DNA of 64,000 nt, taken from the NCBI GenBank assembly GCA_039881145.1, contig JAYKKI010000038.1, forward strand, positions 4,444,501 through 4,508,500, in the 5' to 3' direction. Under the pieces are notes generated by a model. That model did no database searches. It worked only from the letters and a program-made list of their open reading frames with translations, and was not told the DNA's origin. How positions within the stretch are numbered: the stretch's first letter is position 1; each line of letters opens with the position of its first letter. The position numbers and the translations under genes are program-made. Source of the DNA: Druceiella hillmani (taxonomy: Eukaryota; Arthropoda; Insecta; Lepidoptera; Hepialidae). This document shows positions 44,033 to 60,914 of the stretch, piece by piece.

Positions 44033-46291
44033 CTTTGAGTAAAGTGGATTAGACCAGGTTGAGCTAAAATTGGAAGCTATATTAAAAGCTATTTCATATG
44101 ATTTTTTAAATTTTTTGTACCTTTAATTTTTGGCATATGACCAAAAATGAGGAGAAAATAACATCATCCCTATCTTATTTCCAAACCTAAGAATCTGATA
44201 TTACAGGAAAAATAAAACAAATTTTGTTACTCTGACACGCAATTGATTGTTTTTTTTAAGTAATGTCAAATTAAGGACATGGTCAATTTCTCGCTAGTAG
44301 TACCTAATAACAACCACATATTCAAATAAATATGGAAGATCTGATATTAAAATTGTGGTATATTTTTTACATCTATAGAGCTTAATTGTTTATATGAAAT
44401 AGAAAAGAAATTGTTTTCAGAAATGAGTCAAAAGTTAAAGTGTTGTAAAACCAAAAATGCTACATAAAAAATTATTAATGCCGAAACATTCTATTAGTAC
44501 AATGTGTTAAGAACAATCATTAAAATGCTTGGTAAAATTTGTGTGGCTTCCAAGGTACAAGCGATGAACTGTTTGAGCATAATTGAGTGCTCAAAAAAAG
44601 ACTAAGGCATACTATTTTGGAAAAATATATAAAACAAGATGAAAAATCTACTGTATAAAAGTGTGAAATTCCATATTAATAACAAAATAAAAAAACCAAA
44701 TTCTATTCCATAATTTTAGTTTTTACTCCCGACTTTAGTGAGTGGGGCAAATAAATGGCTTTTGTAATCAAATATGTTTCATTTAATAAATCTGATTCCA
44801 ATGAAGTTTTTTTGGCTTCATTTTTCATGTGAAATACCTACAGGGAAACAAATGATTGAAATTATAATTGGAGAACTTAATGATTTGGGTTTATGTTTCC
44901 AGGATATTAAAGAGTAAGAATATGGCAACAGGTTCAATATGAGGAGTAAAAAAGCAGGAATGTAGTCTAGAATTGAAAATTTTTATTTGCGAGCTTTCTA
45001 CATTCTGTATAGTAGTCACTTTCTCTAGTGGTTAAAGATATGGCGAAAGCAACCCTGAAGGCTGTTAATTTTAATAACGCAGTTCAAAAATATTTATTTT
45101 TTTTTTCAACGACTATTTTTCTGTAGGAAATATTTTTACAACACATTCAGGAGATTGAATGGAGAAGGGAAAGAACTTTGAATCCATTTAATGACGCAAG
45201 ATGGAAGAGTGGAGACCCTAAAATCTTTGAGACTATAAATTGGTGATAGATGCTAGCATTACTAGACATGAAAACCAAGAAATTGACAAATTGGTAAGAT
45301 ACAAAGCCAACATTTTAAAAGTATTGAACATTTAAGTATTTGCGTTTAATAATTATATGGTATAAAACCTTAAACTGTTAGTTACAATTACTTTTGTTTA
45401 GTTTTTTTTAGGATATAAATTTTGTTTATTTGATTACGTTATAACACATTTTTTAATAGCATTAAAAATGCACCGAGTTAACTAATAGTAACTAAATTCA
45501 GGTATAAATTTTTATTAATTTTTACTGTTTTGTACTAGATGCTGGGTTTTACGATTTTTTATAAAATAGAACTATATGATTTTAATTTTAAATAAATTTA
45601 TATATTTTTAAAATATGTAGGTTTAAGGGGCTATAAGTGTATTTTGTTTGGAACGCTGTCTCTGATGTTATCAATATAATACATATGTTAGCTTCTATAT
45701 GAAAAAGTTTTAGTAAGTTAAATTACAATGAAAATGAATAAAGGTGGTTTTCCTAAAAGTATGAACTTGTATGAATTTATCCTATCGATGAGTTCAGTTA
45801 TCCTTGTGGCATTTTCAGACACAGTGGGTGTTTTTGCAAAAAAATTAAATACAGCACACATTAACGAAAATAGTCCTATAGGTCAATGAACAAATTAAAC
45901 AAAGGAATATCAAATTCAATTTTTCTGAATTAAATGGTTATTTTGCTTTCTAAAACCTTGCATCAAGTCAATTACTTCAAAGGTTTATTATTTTTATATG
46001 CCACTTTTCTGACTTAAAATACAGCAAGTTCATGGAGCATTTTACTACTAAAGAGAAATAACTTGTAAAAATGCCAGTGGAAATGCTAGTGCTGTCAAAT
46101 TTGTTATATTGTGTAACTTTTTTATATAGCTTTCTAATGTTGGCAGTTTTATTTTGTATTTAACTGCAATTCTCCTAATGTTAAATTACTCTCCACTAGA
46201 TCTGTTACAACTTTTTTCGCCAACTCCTTTGCTTCTTATTTATTTTTTCTCTCAATTTTTTTACGACATCCAAGCTTTCATTGAATTACAA
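44033..46291. other. AT-rich DNA without a recognisable gene
   Basis: A short open, less A/T-biased stretch at about 45,150-45,235 on the plus strand follows a weak acceptor and ends in two stops. I cannot assign it. Confidence 0.45.
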
Positions 46292-46380
46292 CATCTTCAG
46301 GTGGGCTATTAGCAAAGATCTTGATTAAAAGAAAGATAATAGATATAATATAAATTAAAGAAAGTAGAAATAATACAACA
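46292..46380 (+). repeat. dispersed repeat, copy 1
   Basis: Starts with CATCTTCAGGTGGGCTATTA and GCAAAGAT, then an A-rich part with AATTAAAGAAAGTAGAAATA. A related unit lies at 47,678-47,766, with the first part inverted and the second part in the same orientation. The G-rich word resembles tails of SINE or Penelope-like elements, but that is only a resemblance. Confidence 0.5.
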
Positions 46381-47677
46381 ATGAATTTCTACAAAATTAA
46401 AGCCAAATATATTAAGTAAATATTGTACTCTTCCACATGAAAATTAAACAATGCATATGGGCCTGGAACGATAGAAATAATTTAGAAGTACATTTTGTAA
46501 GATGTTTAAAAAAATATAGTATAGAAGTATAAATATAATTATAAATGTCTTAATTGTTTTCAAGTTCTTTAATAAAATTTTTTATACCATGAGGTTATTA
46601 GAAAATAAGTTTTGGAAGAATTTCAAGATAATGGCATTTGTTATCAGTAACATATTGTTATAAGACTAAATATTTATTTAGTAAGAGAAAGAAAAAAAGA
46701 AAAAAAAAAGAAAATATGAAAATGTTACCTTACTAAAATGTATGTATATTATAAATTCAACTGCAATACTGCAATGTTTGAAAAATATGCTTTTTAGTAC
46801 CATTGTTACATTTAGATATGTACAAGTCAGTATTAATCTTACAGCAAAAGATTACATTAACTAAGATTGGGAGTCTATAGGGACAAGAAAAATAATACAC
46901 TTTTTTTCTCAGAGAAAATCATAACTTTTTTAATTTCTATTGAAACTATGGCAATAAAAAATATTAACAAAAAACTATTAAGAAAGGGAAAAACGTCCCA
47001 TTGCAATATTTTATTTCTTTAGCAACATAATTATTAACAAATACATTACTCAAAATGGTCAAAATCTTAAGCATCATATTCATTGGTATCGGATTTTTGG
47101 TTATTTGTCTTGTATTAGGGCTTGTCACTAAAAAGAAATCTTGAACTGCTTAATTTAATTGTATTAACCTCATGGTATAAAAAATAGAGCTATGCATATT
47201 CACCCATTCAAACAACAAACCATACCAGTTTGCAAATGAAAAAAAATATTTCTTGAAATATTGTTTTAATGAGAAGTCAAATATTTACCTACTAACAGAC
47301 TTCGAATTTAATTTTTTTACATATACGGACTCAGTATAAAATTTTCGGGTGATTGAATTTCACCTTCATTTCTTATTTATCTTTCTGTTAATAAAGCAAG
47401 CACAATAATTTCTTTGTACCATTAGTCTGTTAGTTAAGTATTTGAGCTTTTCATGTAATAAGCCAATTGAAAATCATCCTATAAGAGCATTACAATAATA
47501 TTAACATATAATTATTTATTATAATATAATCATTTCATGACTTTTTAATTTTATGTTGTCCTTATTGTGTGGTATATGGCAGGTTTTTAACTTTACTTTT
47601 TTATATCTTGAAGTAGATTTAGCTCGTAAGATAATGAATGTGCCTTTTAAAATTACATGTATTTTTACCGAATTGAG
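46381..47677. other. AT-rich DNA between two copies of a dispersed repeat
   Basis: No gene recognised. It may be the interior of an element bounded by the repeats at either side, but it carries no coding motif. Confidence 0.4.
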
Positions 47678-47766
47678 AAAATCTTTGCTAATAGACCATC
47701 TGAAGATTAAAAGAGAGAAAGAAAGTAGAAATAATATAAATTAAAGAAAATAGAAGTAATACTACA
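47678..47766 (-). repeat. dispersed repeat, copy 2
   Basis: The reverse complement of AATCTTTGCTAATAGACCAT plus CTGAAGAT matches the head of copy 1. The A-rich tail (AAAGTAGAAATAATATAAAT) is in direct orientation relative to copy 1. Confidence 0.5.
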
Positions 47767-53010
<5,244 letters not shown>

Positions 53011-53622
53011 AAAGCTTTTAATCATACACTGTTATCTGCCCTTTTCATTGGTTAGAGAAATTTGAACACCTTGTGAAGTTTGTCAATATTGTGTACCAGT
53101 TTCATGACACATGGTATGATAACAACTTCAGAGACTTATTTTCAATTACTAGCGGAGTCAATCAAACTTATAGATGACTCCTAATTTGCCATTATTTTGA
53201 TGCACTGGATGACAAAAAAATCCTTTTCAGGATGACAAAAAAAACAGGACCCCTCTGCACATATTGTTGTTTACAAGTTAGCCAATGCACAATCGTGCAT
53301 TTAGATGAAAGTTGGACATCGATAAAAGATGGATTACATCTTCTTGTTATTTTTGTAAGCATTTATTATTTAGATTTATTAATTAAAGCAGTGTGAATTG
53401 AGATCATCTGTTATCAATATAAATAATATTTCATATAAGATATACCTAGATTAATCAGCCTCTCTATACTTAACTAACAATTAAATAAGAAATTTTGAAC
53501 ATAACAATGATTACAACTTTTATAGAAAATGTTTTTATGTTTTTTAGACAAAGTTTTTATCTTAATAATCAATGACAGAAAACACAACAACAATCACTTT
53601 GTATTGTAAGCTATGAAACATG
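53011..53622. other. AT-rich DNA without a recognisable gene
   Basis: An AGGATGACAAAAAAA word is tandemly repeated near 53,205-53,245. No coding motif. Confidence 0.5.
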
Positions 53623-53664
53623 TTTGATTTCTTAAGAAGTATATGTTCATCTTAAGAAATCAAA
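53623..53664. repeat. 14-bp perfect inverted repeat
   Basis: TTTGATTTCTTAAG and CTTAAGAAATCAAA flank a 14-base loop, just past the C-terminal end of the piggyBac relic. It may derive from that element's subterminal region. Confidence 0.6.
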
Positions 53665-53689
53665 ACACACTGAATTTTTAGCATCGTGT

Positions 53690-55225
53690 CCTGATAGCAG
53701 AGGAACAACTTTTTACCTTACGTTTCCTATCACTTGATAGATCATAAAAAAAGGGAAATGGTTAAATTGATCATATCATTTATCAAATCATGGCGATGTT
53801 GCCATTGTGTACCTCTTCAAAGGCATCTGATAAAATAAGGAAGGTTGCTCGTCATTTGTTGGTTCTTAGGAGGTAACTTTAAAACAATTCATAAGACCAT
53901 CAGCAAGATTGACCCTGAACCATAGCAAGTCTTTTTCTTTGACTACATTTGCCTCATGGTCAATCTTGTATTGTCACCAAGCATTTAGAATTGCAAAGTC
54001 TAACAAATGAATTAATACTTTTATAGTCTATTTTTTTATCTTCTGGTAGGTTCTGCAATATACAATGAGCTCGTCTTGGACATCTACTCCACGCATATTT
54101 TTATTATAATTTAAAACTCTGCTCGAAGCGATCACCTGAACAAAAAACTTTTGTTTTATATCCCATTTAGTAATTGTTGAAGTCTGATCCACTAATACAA
54201 TTAGAGGCTAGGACTACTCCTTCCATTTTACTAGTGCGACTCCACCATCTTATGAATTGTGCATAAAATTTAGTTTGGTCTGAAGTTTATCCAAAACCAA
54301 GATGTTTAAAAACATGTGGCAGACATTACATATATATTTAGATGGCGAGGCTCTTGAGGAAGTTTTATCATTTCAATATCTAGGCTCTACATTTAGGTGT
54401 ATACTTGTTATTACATGTCGAGAGACCAAAATTTCCTAACAATTTATGAAAGCAGCGAAGTCATTTGGGAACTACAAAAACAAGTTAGGAATTCGTGCAA
54501 TTTGCCACTGCAAACTAAAATCATATAAAGCAATCATTTTACCCATCCTGGTTTCTGCCACTGAGACTTGGTACCAGGGTTGCCAGAAAGCTTGTCAACA
54601 CCTTTTACGTGAAATATCTACAGACAATTCTTCTCTCAAATTTTCAACTAGTAGAAATAAGCAGCACATTGTCAGCAATTTTATACATATCACACAGTTA
54701 GAAATTTTCAGATTTTGCATTAACATGCAGATTATAATGACCACTCTTAATTTCTGATTCAAGTTGGGACTTCATCAAGACTTATTTAAAAAACCTTCTT
54801 AACTGTTGTTTCAAGTTGGAACTTCATTAAAGCGTATTGGAAAACTAGAATAACTTCCCTGTGGAGTTCCGTTTATGCGTATAGCGACCATCACGCTAAT
54901 AAATGTAATCCCTTAGAAATCCTAACAGCACATTGTTGATTAAATCTTTAATTACATTCCGTAATATGTCCAACTATGACCCACCCATTTTAACCACCAA
55001 CTTAAAAAAAATAAGGTGCAGTGATTACATTAACAATTATTCCAACCCAACATATTTGCATTGCATCTCACTTGATGGTAATCATCTCTAATTATATGAG
55101 GTTCAGTGTAAGCCCAAAAAAGTTCATTAGGCACATTATAAATTCCCACCCATTTAAACAAAGCTTCATCCATCTATAAGATGTTGCTATTGAAATTTTG
55201 TATTGACCTCTTGGAAAAAAGTTCT
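53690..55225 (-). pseudogene. piggyBac-like transposase relic, split by a LINE tail (copy 3)
   Basis: On the minus strand, from the N-terminal side (about 55,225 to 54,900): a YRWMKLCLNGWEF region, NFFGLTLNL and VNVITAPYFFKL. These fit the family's F.GLLL.MG and M...RF..L..YLH segments. The second piece (54,270 to about 53,800) gives VALVKWKE (family VRWYDNK), TITKWDIKQKFFVQV (family VKRWD.K....V.V), then VLNYNKNMRGVDVQDELI (family YNKHMGGVDKMDQ), HLLDFAILNAW and KDLLWFRVNLAD. This covers the late catalytic and insertion-domain region. The GVD motif is kept apart from one Gly-to-Arg change; stops and slips are common. A plus-strand LINE fragment separates the two pieces. No TTAA ends identified. 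Confidence 0.62.
54295..54760 (+). pseudogene. LINE reverse-transcriptase C-terminal fragment inside the piggyBac relic
   Basis: Reads HIYLDGEALEEVLSFQYLGS, then, past a stop, KAAKSFGNYKNKLGIRAIC, LKSYKAIILPILVSATETW, and CQHLLREIS. The family pattern is V.SF.YLGSTIS.D, ISKA..AFG.L..RLW, TK..VYRAI.LP.LLYGAETWT, CLR.IL.I. It lies between the two halves of the minus-strand piggyBac gene, so it inserted after that element. Confidence 0.66.
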
Positions 55226-56204
55226 CGCGTCGGACCATCCATATAACGAAGAGTTTATTCCCCTATAAAAATAATATGGTTGTAACCAGTATGAATTTAA
55301 CAATTTCCATATACAAAATTGTCTCACATAGAAACATTAAGCTGCATCATGTATGGTGTACTAAAATGCACATGTTATAATATTCATAGAGAATAGGTCA
55401 ATAAAATTGAAAAATATATATGTTTTTGTTTCGGTACAATTTAATTACTGTTCCTATACAATTACAGTTACAATTTAATTACCGTTCCTATATAGGTCCT
55501 TATAATTTAATCACTATTAATCTGATATATTAGAATTTTGAAAATATAATTTCATTAGTTCAACGTATATTGCCATGAAAATCATCTTTAGGATTATTTC
55601 CTACATGGATTATGTTTTATATGAACCATTAAAATAGACAAACATAGACACACAGGATAACATACATTATAATATCCACTTTGAAATATACTGAAATATT
55701 TTTGTTAAGGTACCAAGCTGACAAAGAGCATTCCCAACAACCTTGTTTATCCTAATAAAACTTGTTAAAATCTACTTGTTAAAGATGATCATAATTTATT
55801 ACTATCATTAGTAAAATAAAGTAACAACGGAAAGCATAGGTATTCATGTAAAATGTTCTATGTGACTATTCCATATTGATTTATATAATTACTAATTTAT
55901 TTATATTACTTTCCATTTAACATCCGAAAAAACATCAGCGACTTAAAAACTTGAAATTTGACATGTAGCTTAGGTTTTATACATACATGAAAAAAAAAGA
56001 ACAACTTGGTCAAGATTTAGTTAGATTCTTTAACCAAATTAGTAGTGCAGTTAAGTATAGAGCATTTTGTATGAAATTTGTTTGACCATTAAATACATTT
56101 AATTAATTCAGTAAATGAAATCAAACTACTAACGATATGTTCTGGAAAAAATATGCTAGTGTAAAAACCATTCATTTTTTATATCATGGTAATATTTTGT
56201 TCCC
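55226..56204. other. AT-rich DNA without a recognisable gene
   Basis: A tandem of TACAATTTAATTACNGTTCC-like units occurs at about 55,432-55,530, two full and one degenerate copy. Otherwise nothing. Confidence 0.5.
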
Positions 56205-57483
56205 TTATAAACTATAAACCCAAGTCCTATAGACCTATCAGCTTACTTCCGATACCATCGAAAATCTTTGAGACTTTTAATCCAAAGGTTACTACCAATT
56301 ACCAAGAACAATGACCTCATACTTAATCATCAATTTGGATTCCGACATTATCATTGACCCATTGACCAAGTTGTTACCAAAATTCATTAATGTTTTGAAG
56401 AAAAAGCGTATTGCGCTGCTGTATTTCTTGAAATCTCCCATGCTTTTGATAAGGTATGCCGCGATGGTCTTCGATGCTAAATAAAAAGAGAACTACCTTA
56501 TGGAGTCTACCTTATTTTAAAATTCTGTTTAACAGACTGCTACTTCATGGTAAAATGTGACGAGACCGTGACAAAACTCTATCCTGCTCTCTCAAGGAAG
56601 TGTGTTGGACCCAATTCTGTATTTACTCTGCACTGCAGACATACCTACATCTCCAGAAATACTAACAGGAATATTTGCAGATGATAGAGCCCTACTAGCA
56701 TCACATGGTAATCCACTAACTACCTCGTTTCTTCTTCAGAGGTGCTTGAGTATTCAAGTGTCCAATTGGCTAAAAACTGGAGAATAAAAGCCAATGAAAA
56801 TAAATCCACCAACGTAACATTTACAACTCGCAGAGATACCTGCCCATCTATGACATTCAACAACATTGAAGTCCCACAATCTGAGAATGTTAGATATCTT
56901 GGGCTTCATAATGACAGATGATTGACTTGGGAGAAACATATATTCGCCAAAGGAAAGCAACTTGGACTACAACTGCGAAAATTAATTTGACTAATTGGGT
57001 GTAAATTCAAACTTATATTGGAAAACAAACTCCTCATATACAAAGCCATTCAAAAACCTATGGTATCCACTATGGAGTACAGTGCTACACTACAATATCT
57101 TCCAAAGATACCAAAACAAAATATTCCATACTGTAACCAATGCGCCTTGGTTTGGTCTGAATGAAGTGCTTCATAACAATCTAAAAGTTCCCACAGTAAA
57201 ACAAGAAGCTACTAAGTACTCCAAAAACTATAAAGAAAGGCTGGAAAGGTACCCAAATGCCTTGGCTGAAAACCAAATGAATTTGAAACTCCAAAGACTG
57301 AAGAGAAGAACCCCAAAGACTGAAGAGAAGAATTCCTCAAGACCTATTTAGCTTTATGGAGTGAGTCGGAAGTGTGTTTGCGACGTAAGTTACAACCTTA
57401 ACAAGCCTTTTTTCAAATCCTCCTACATATTATTATATGTCTTCATGAACAGCTCGTAATATTAAAACTGTGAGAAAAAAAAA
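56205..57483 (+). pseudogene. Jockey-clade LINE, 5'-truncated copy with oligo(A) (copy 5)
   Basis: The reverse-transcriptase half of ORF2, starting at KSYRPISLLPIPSKIFET. Then HQFGFRHYH, AAVFLEISHAFDKV and QGSVLDPILYLLCTADIP, followed by the catalytic FADDRALLAS (the Thr after FADD is Arg). C-terminal blocks: WRIKANENKS, VTFTTRRDTC, VRYLGLHNDR, a stop, LTWEKHIFAKGKQLGLQLRK, LENKLLIYKAIQKP and NAPWFGLNEVLHNNL. The tail RLKRRTPKTEEKN carries an 18-base tandem duplication at about 57,295-57,330. A short 3' UTR ends in an A-run at about 57,474-57,483. Several frame slips; endonuclease and ORF1 absent, as in ordinary 5' truncation. Confidence 0.78.
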
Positions 57484-57800
57484 ACTGAAAAGTTTAATCA
57501 CATCACCTCATGTCTCTGTAGATTTATAATATTTTGGTATGTGATAAACAATTTCAATGACTTTAGTTTATTGTATTAGAATGATTATTGATTTTGCTTA
57601 GCCTCTTGAATTTTTTAAAGCATTTTCATATATTATGTAGTTTACTACATTTATATCAATACGATAATGACATATTCCGTAAGTTATAAATTTATCCTTC
57701 GTGAAATCCCATCAACAAAATAAATATGGCAAATGGGACAAATTTGCTTGGCACTTAACATAACTTTTATATTTCTTCTCCTTCTTCTTTTATATTTAAG

Positions 57801-58040
57801 TTTTTGCTTCTTCAAAATGTTTTACTTAATTTGATACTTAAATATGCTTATGAATATTTAAGAAATTTACATAGGCTTGCAATGAGGACAGGCGTATTAT
57901 GCCACAGTCTAATATTTATGGGAAGTTTCTTAGGACCACCATCACTTTCCTTTCTTAATGATAAGGTAATTAATTATCTTGCATATATTTCACATCTCTG
58001 GTATAGGCAAAAAACAAAATTTTACCCTATAACTTTTGTT
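57801..58040 (+). pseudogene. possible ABC transporter C (MRP-like) exon, frame-damaged
   Basis: A strongly pyrimidine-rich tract ending in TTTAAG (57,775-57,800) precedes an open frame reading YAYEYLRNLHRLAMRTGVLC, then HSLI. In the next frame it continues IYGKFLR, and back in the first frame LSFLNDKV, then YLAYISHLWYRQ. The order resembles the first transmembrane region of ABCC/MRP4-type exporters (family H...GMRIRVACCSLIYRK.LRL, NLLSNDVNRF, FLHYLW). If so, one base has been gained in the SLIYRK stretch and about ten residues lost, making it a pseudogene fragment. A GTAATT donor-like site follows FLNDK. The match rests on few residues. It could instead be a chance open frame. Confidence 0.35.
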
Positions 58041-58616
58041 AGACATGTTTAAATATACTTCTATCTTTAATTGACTTTTTATTAATTATTTAAGGTTTTT
58101 GTGCAATATCCATTTCCATAAATACAATAAATGGATAACTGACTTTTCACAATAATTTGTTTGTACAAAATTTGTCATTGAAAGATGAACACTTTTCTTC
58201 TTTTCTTTATCTGCATAAGAACTAGAGCTTATTCCTTATATATTCAGAGTTCAGCTTATAGAATCTCGAAGATAATTCTACAGACTAGGGCTTGTCATTT
58301 TGATGCTCATGTGCACTTCAACCAATTTACAAAGGGGTTCATTCAAATAATTCCTTTAAGATTAACAATTGTTTCACAGATTCTTATCTATGACTAATAT
58401 TTCAGACTTGTGGTATTTCATTGTCCGATAAAAAAATTATCATGCAATCAAGTGAGTCTCCACATGCAGTTGTTAAGATTGATTACTAGGTGTTCAAAAG
58501 ATTTTGACGATACCAAAGAAGGAAATGTGATCATCATCATTACCGTTAGTTCAATAAGTCGAAGTGGATAAAATATTTCCTTGCTTTTAATCACACAAAG
58601 CGTTTCACATACTGTT
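58041..58616. other. AT-rich DNA without a recognisable gene
   Basis: A 70-codon plus-strand frame at 58,185-58,397 begins with a hydrophobic MNTFLLFFICI stretch but has no supporting homology that I recognise. Confidence 0.45.
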
Positions 58617-59053
58617 ATAAATTTCATCCAGAAAGAAATATAAAATAAAACTACTATCGACTTGCAAAAACTAAAATATAACTATTAAAGCATGTGCGGG
58701 TAAGAAATACTTATATTTTCAAGACTTTTGGTCTAAGTTGTTGGTACATTGGATAGAGATCTTCTATGCAAAAAATATTAATTCTTCGCAGTACCGAAGT
58801 CCACTAAGATTAGTGACATGTACATACATTAGTACTCTGTAATAAATTTCACCTGAAAAAGAACACAAAATAAAACTATATACAACATTCAAAAATATAA
58901 TTTCATGAGATAGTAGGAAAAAGTTATGTTTTTAAGAGCTTTGGACCACAGTTGCTCTTACAGAGCATACAAGTCTTCTAAGCAGAAATAGAAAACACAT
59001 AGGACCAGGACCTAAAAGATTAGCCAGATGTATGTACATTAGTATAACTTGCA
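58617..59053 (+). repeat. tandem duplication, about 225-bp unit
   Basis: Units start at ATAAATTTC (58,617 and 58,842) and share AAAATAAAACTA, a TTTTGG/CTTTGG GTCTAAG-like block, TCTTCTA(T/A)GC and ACATTAGTA. They are clearly diverged, with indels. The array abuts the 373-bp duplication. Confidence 0.65.
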
Positions 59054-59054
59054 A

Positions 59055-59800
59055 AAATGTTATGGTGTAATTTGTGAACATGCGTAAGAAATGTGATGAC
59101 ATTTTTAACCATAGATATGATTGTGGATTTAATTGTATTTATATCTATCAAATTTCAATTGCACTTTGCAAAACATAGAGTACATTTTGTTCAGTGATAT
59201 CATCTGGCTACTGCTGCCATGATGGTGTCATCTGGCTCCTGTTGGTGTATCTACAGGATACTCAGTATAAATACACAATATAATCTTATCATACATATTC
59301 ATGCTGGAAAGGAACAAAATTTGGTTTGTGTATAAATATTACCAGTTAAATAAATTTTTGATCCTGATAGTTTTCTAGTACAAAAATATGCATACAACTT
59401 TTGTTACCTAGTATATTCAGCCTCTAGAAATGTTATGGTGTAATTTATGAACATGCGTAAGAAATGTGATGACATTTTTAACCATAGATATGATTGTGGA
59501 TTTAATTGTATTTATATCTATCAATTTTCAAATGCACTTTGCAAAACATAGAGTACATTTTGTTCAGTGATATCATCTGGCTACTGCTGCCATGATGGTG
59601 TCATCTGGCTCCTGTTGGTGTATCTACAGCATACTCAGTATAAATACACAACATAATCTTATCATACGTATTCATGCTGGAAAGGAACAAAATTTGGTTT
59701 GTATATAATCATTACCAGTCAAATAAATTTTTGAACCTGATAGTTTTCTAGTACAAAAATATGCATACAACTTTTGTTACCTAGTATATTCAGCCTCTAG
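59055..59800 (+). repeat. tandem duplication, 373-bp unit
   Basis: Two head-to-tail copies (59,055-59,427 and 59,428-59,800) differ at only about a dozen positions by eye. Each contains a CATCTGGCT-CTG doublet and ends in CAGCCTCTAG. After copy 2 the sequence starts a third unit for about four bases and then leaves it. No coding frame spans the unit. Confidence 0.88.
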
Positions 59801-60199
59801 AAATAGTGTAAGTTTGAATATAATTCCAGATCAAATTTCAAACCTAGATCAAACGCAAACACACATGTAATTTTTCTTTTACAGTTTGTAGTACTCTCAT
59901 TTTTTATAAATTTTTTGTTTGGGAGCAAACAGTTTGGCAATAACTAAACAATAAATCCCATGGTTTGTTTGATTTGTGGCTGTTGTACATTATTTTTAAC
60001 ACTCTTTTATTAACTTCAATTGTACTTATGTATGTATGTATGAATATAATGGAATATTTTAATTAAATTTTCACCCATTTTGAGACATCCAAATTATTTA
60101 AAATTTTACAGACTTATCAAGAACCAATGACAAAACAATAATTAAAAATAATAAAAGCATTAAATAATTTTAAATGCCTAAATTTTTATTAAAGTTTAT
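59801..60199. other. AT-rich DNA without a recognisable gene
   Basis: Includes a short (TATG)n at about 60,028-60,041. Nothing else. Confidence 0.5.
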
Positions 60200-60243
60200 A
60201 CCAGACTGTCACTAAATACTCACCAGACTGACACTAAATATTG
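60200..60243 (+). repeat. 22-bp tandem duplication
   Basis: ACCAGACTGTCACTAAATAC and its near-identical neighbour lie head to tail (units from 60,200 and 60,222). Confidence 0.7.
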
Positions 60244-60914
60244 TTACTCATCAGAAAATATAAGTCACTTGATAGTCTCCAACCAGAAGAATTGGATTGC
60301 TCCAAGCTAACAGGGAAAGATCCATATAATAGAGTTAGATGAAATCGCCAGGTTATGCGAACATGAATAAAATAATTTTAAGTTCATTATCACACATAAA
60401 ATGCTAAGCCCTGAGTGTCCTCATTACATATAACTTAAACTTTTTTAGTTTTAAAACAACTGTTTTAAATATAAAGATTTAGTTTTAAGAAAACAAATTA
60501 AATTATATTTCATTAAGTTCATATTAACATATAAACATGTTTTTTTTAGTTTTTTTGAACTATATTTTATCTCTTTATTTTTCATAATTATGGTCTTGAG
60601 TTTCACAATTTTTATTATTTTTGGTAAGAATTTTAAATTAGTTGCAAAATATTTGTTTTCCTTTTAGTTTTAGCATTGTGTGATTTTTTTTCAAGTATAA
60701 TAAAAACATTATAATAAGAAACAGTGTCTATGATAAGTATTATCAAATATAAGAAGAATCAAATTAAAATATAAGAAAAACAAAAATTGTCTCCAGGAAT
60801 TTCTTTATCCTATGAATTCATTATATCCTCTTCCATACAGTTCAAACCGCATCATGGTCAATGCACAATGTACAACCTTAATCAAGAATTAACGAACCAC
60901 TTGTATGGAATACT

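Noticed and set aside
59055..59800. CRISPR-like or LTR-pair interpretation of the 373-bp repeats
   Set aside because: Units are directly adjacent with no spacers or interior, and have no LTR-type ends; a plain tandem duplication explains them.
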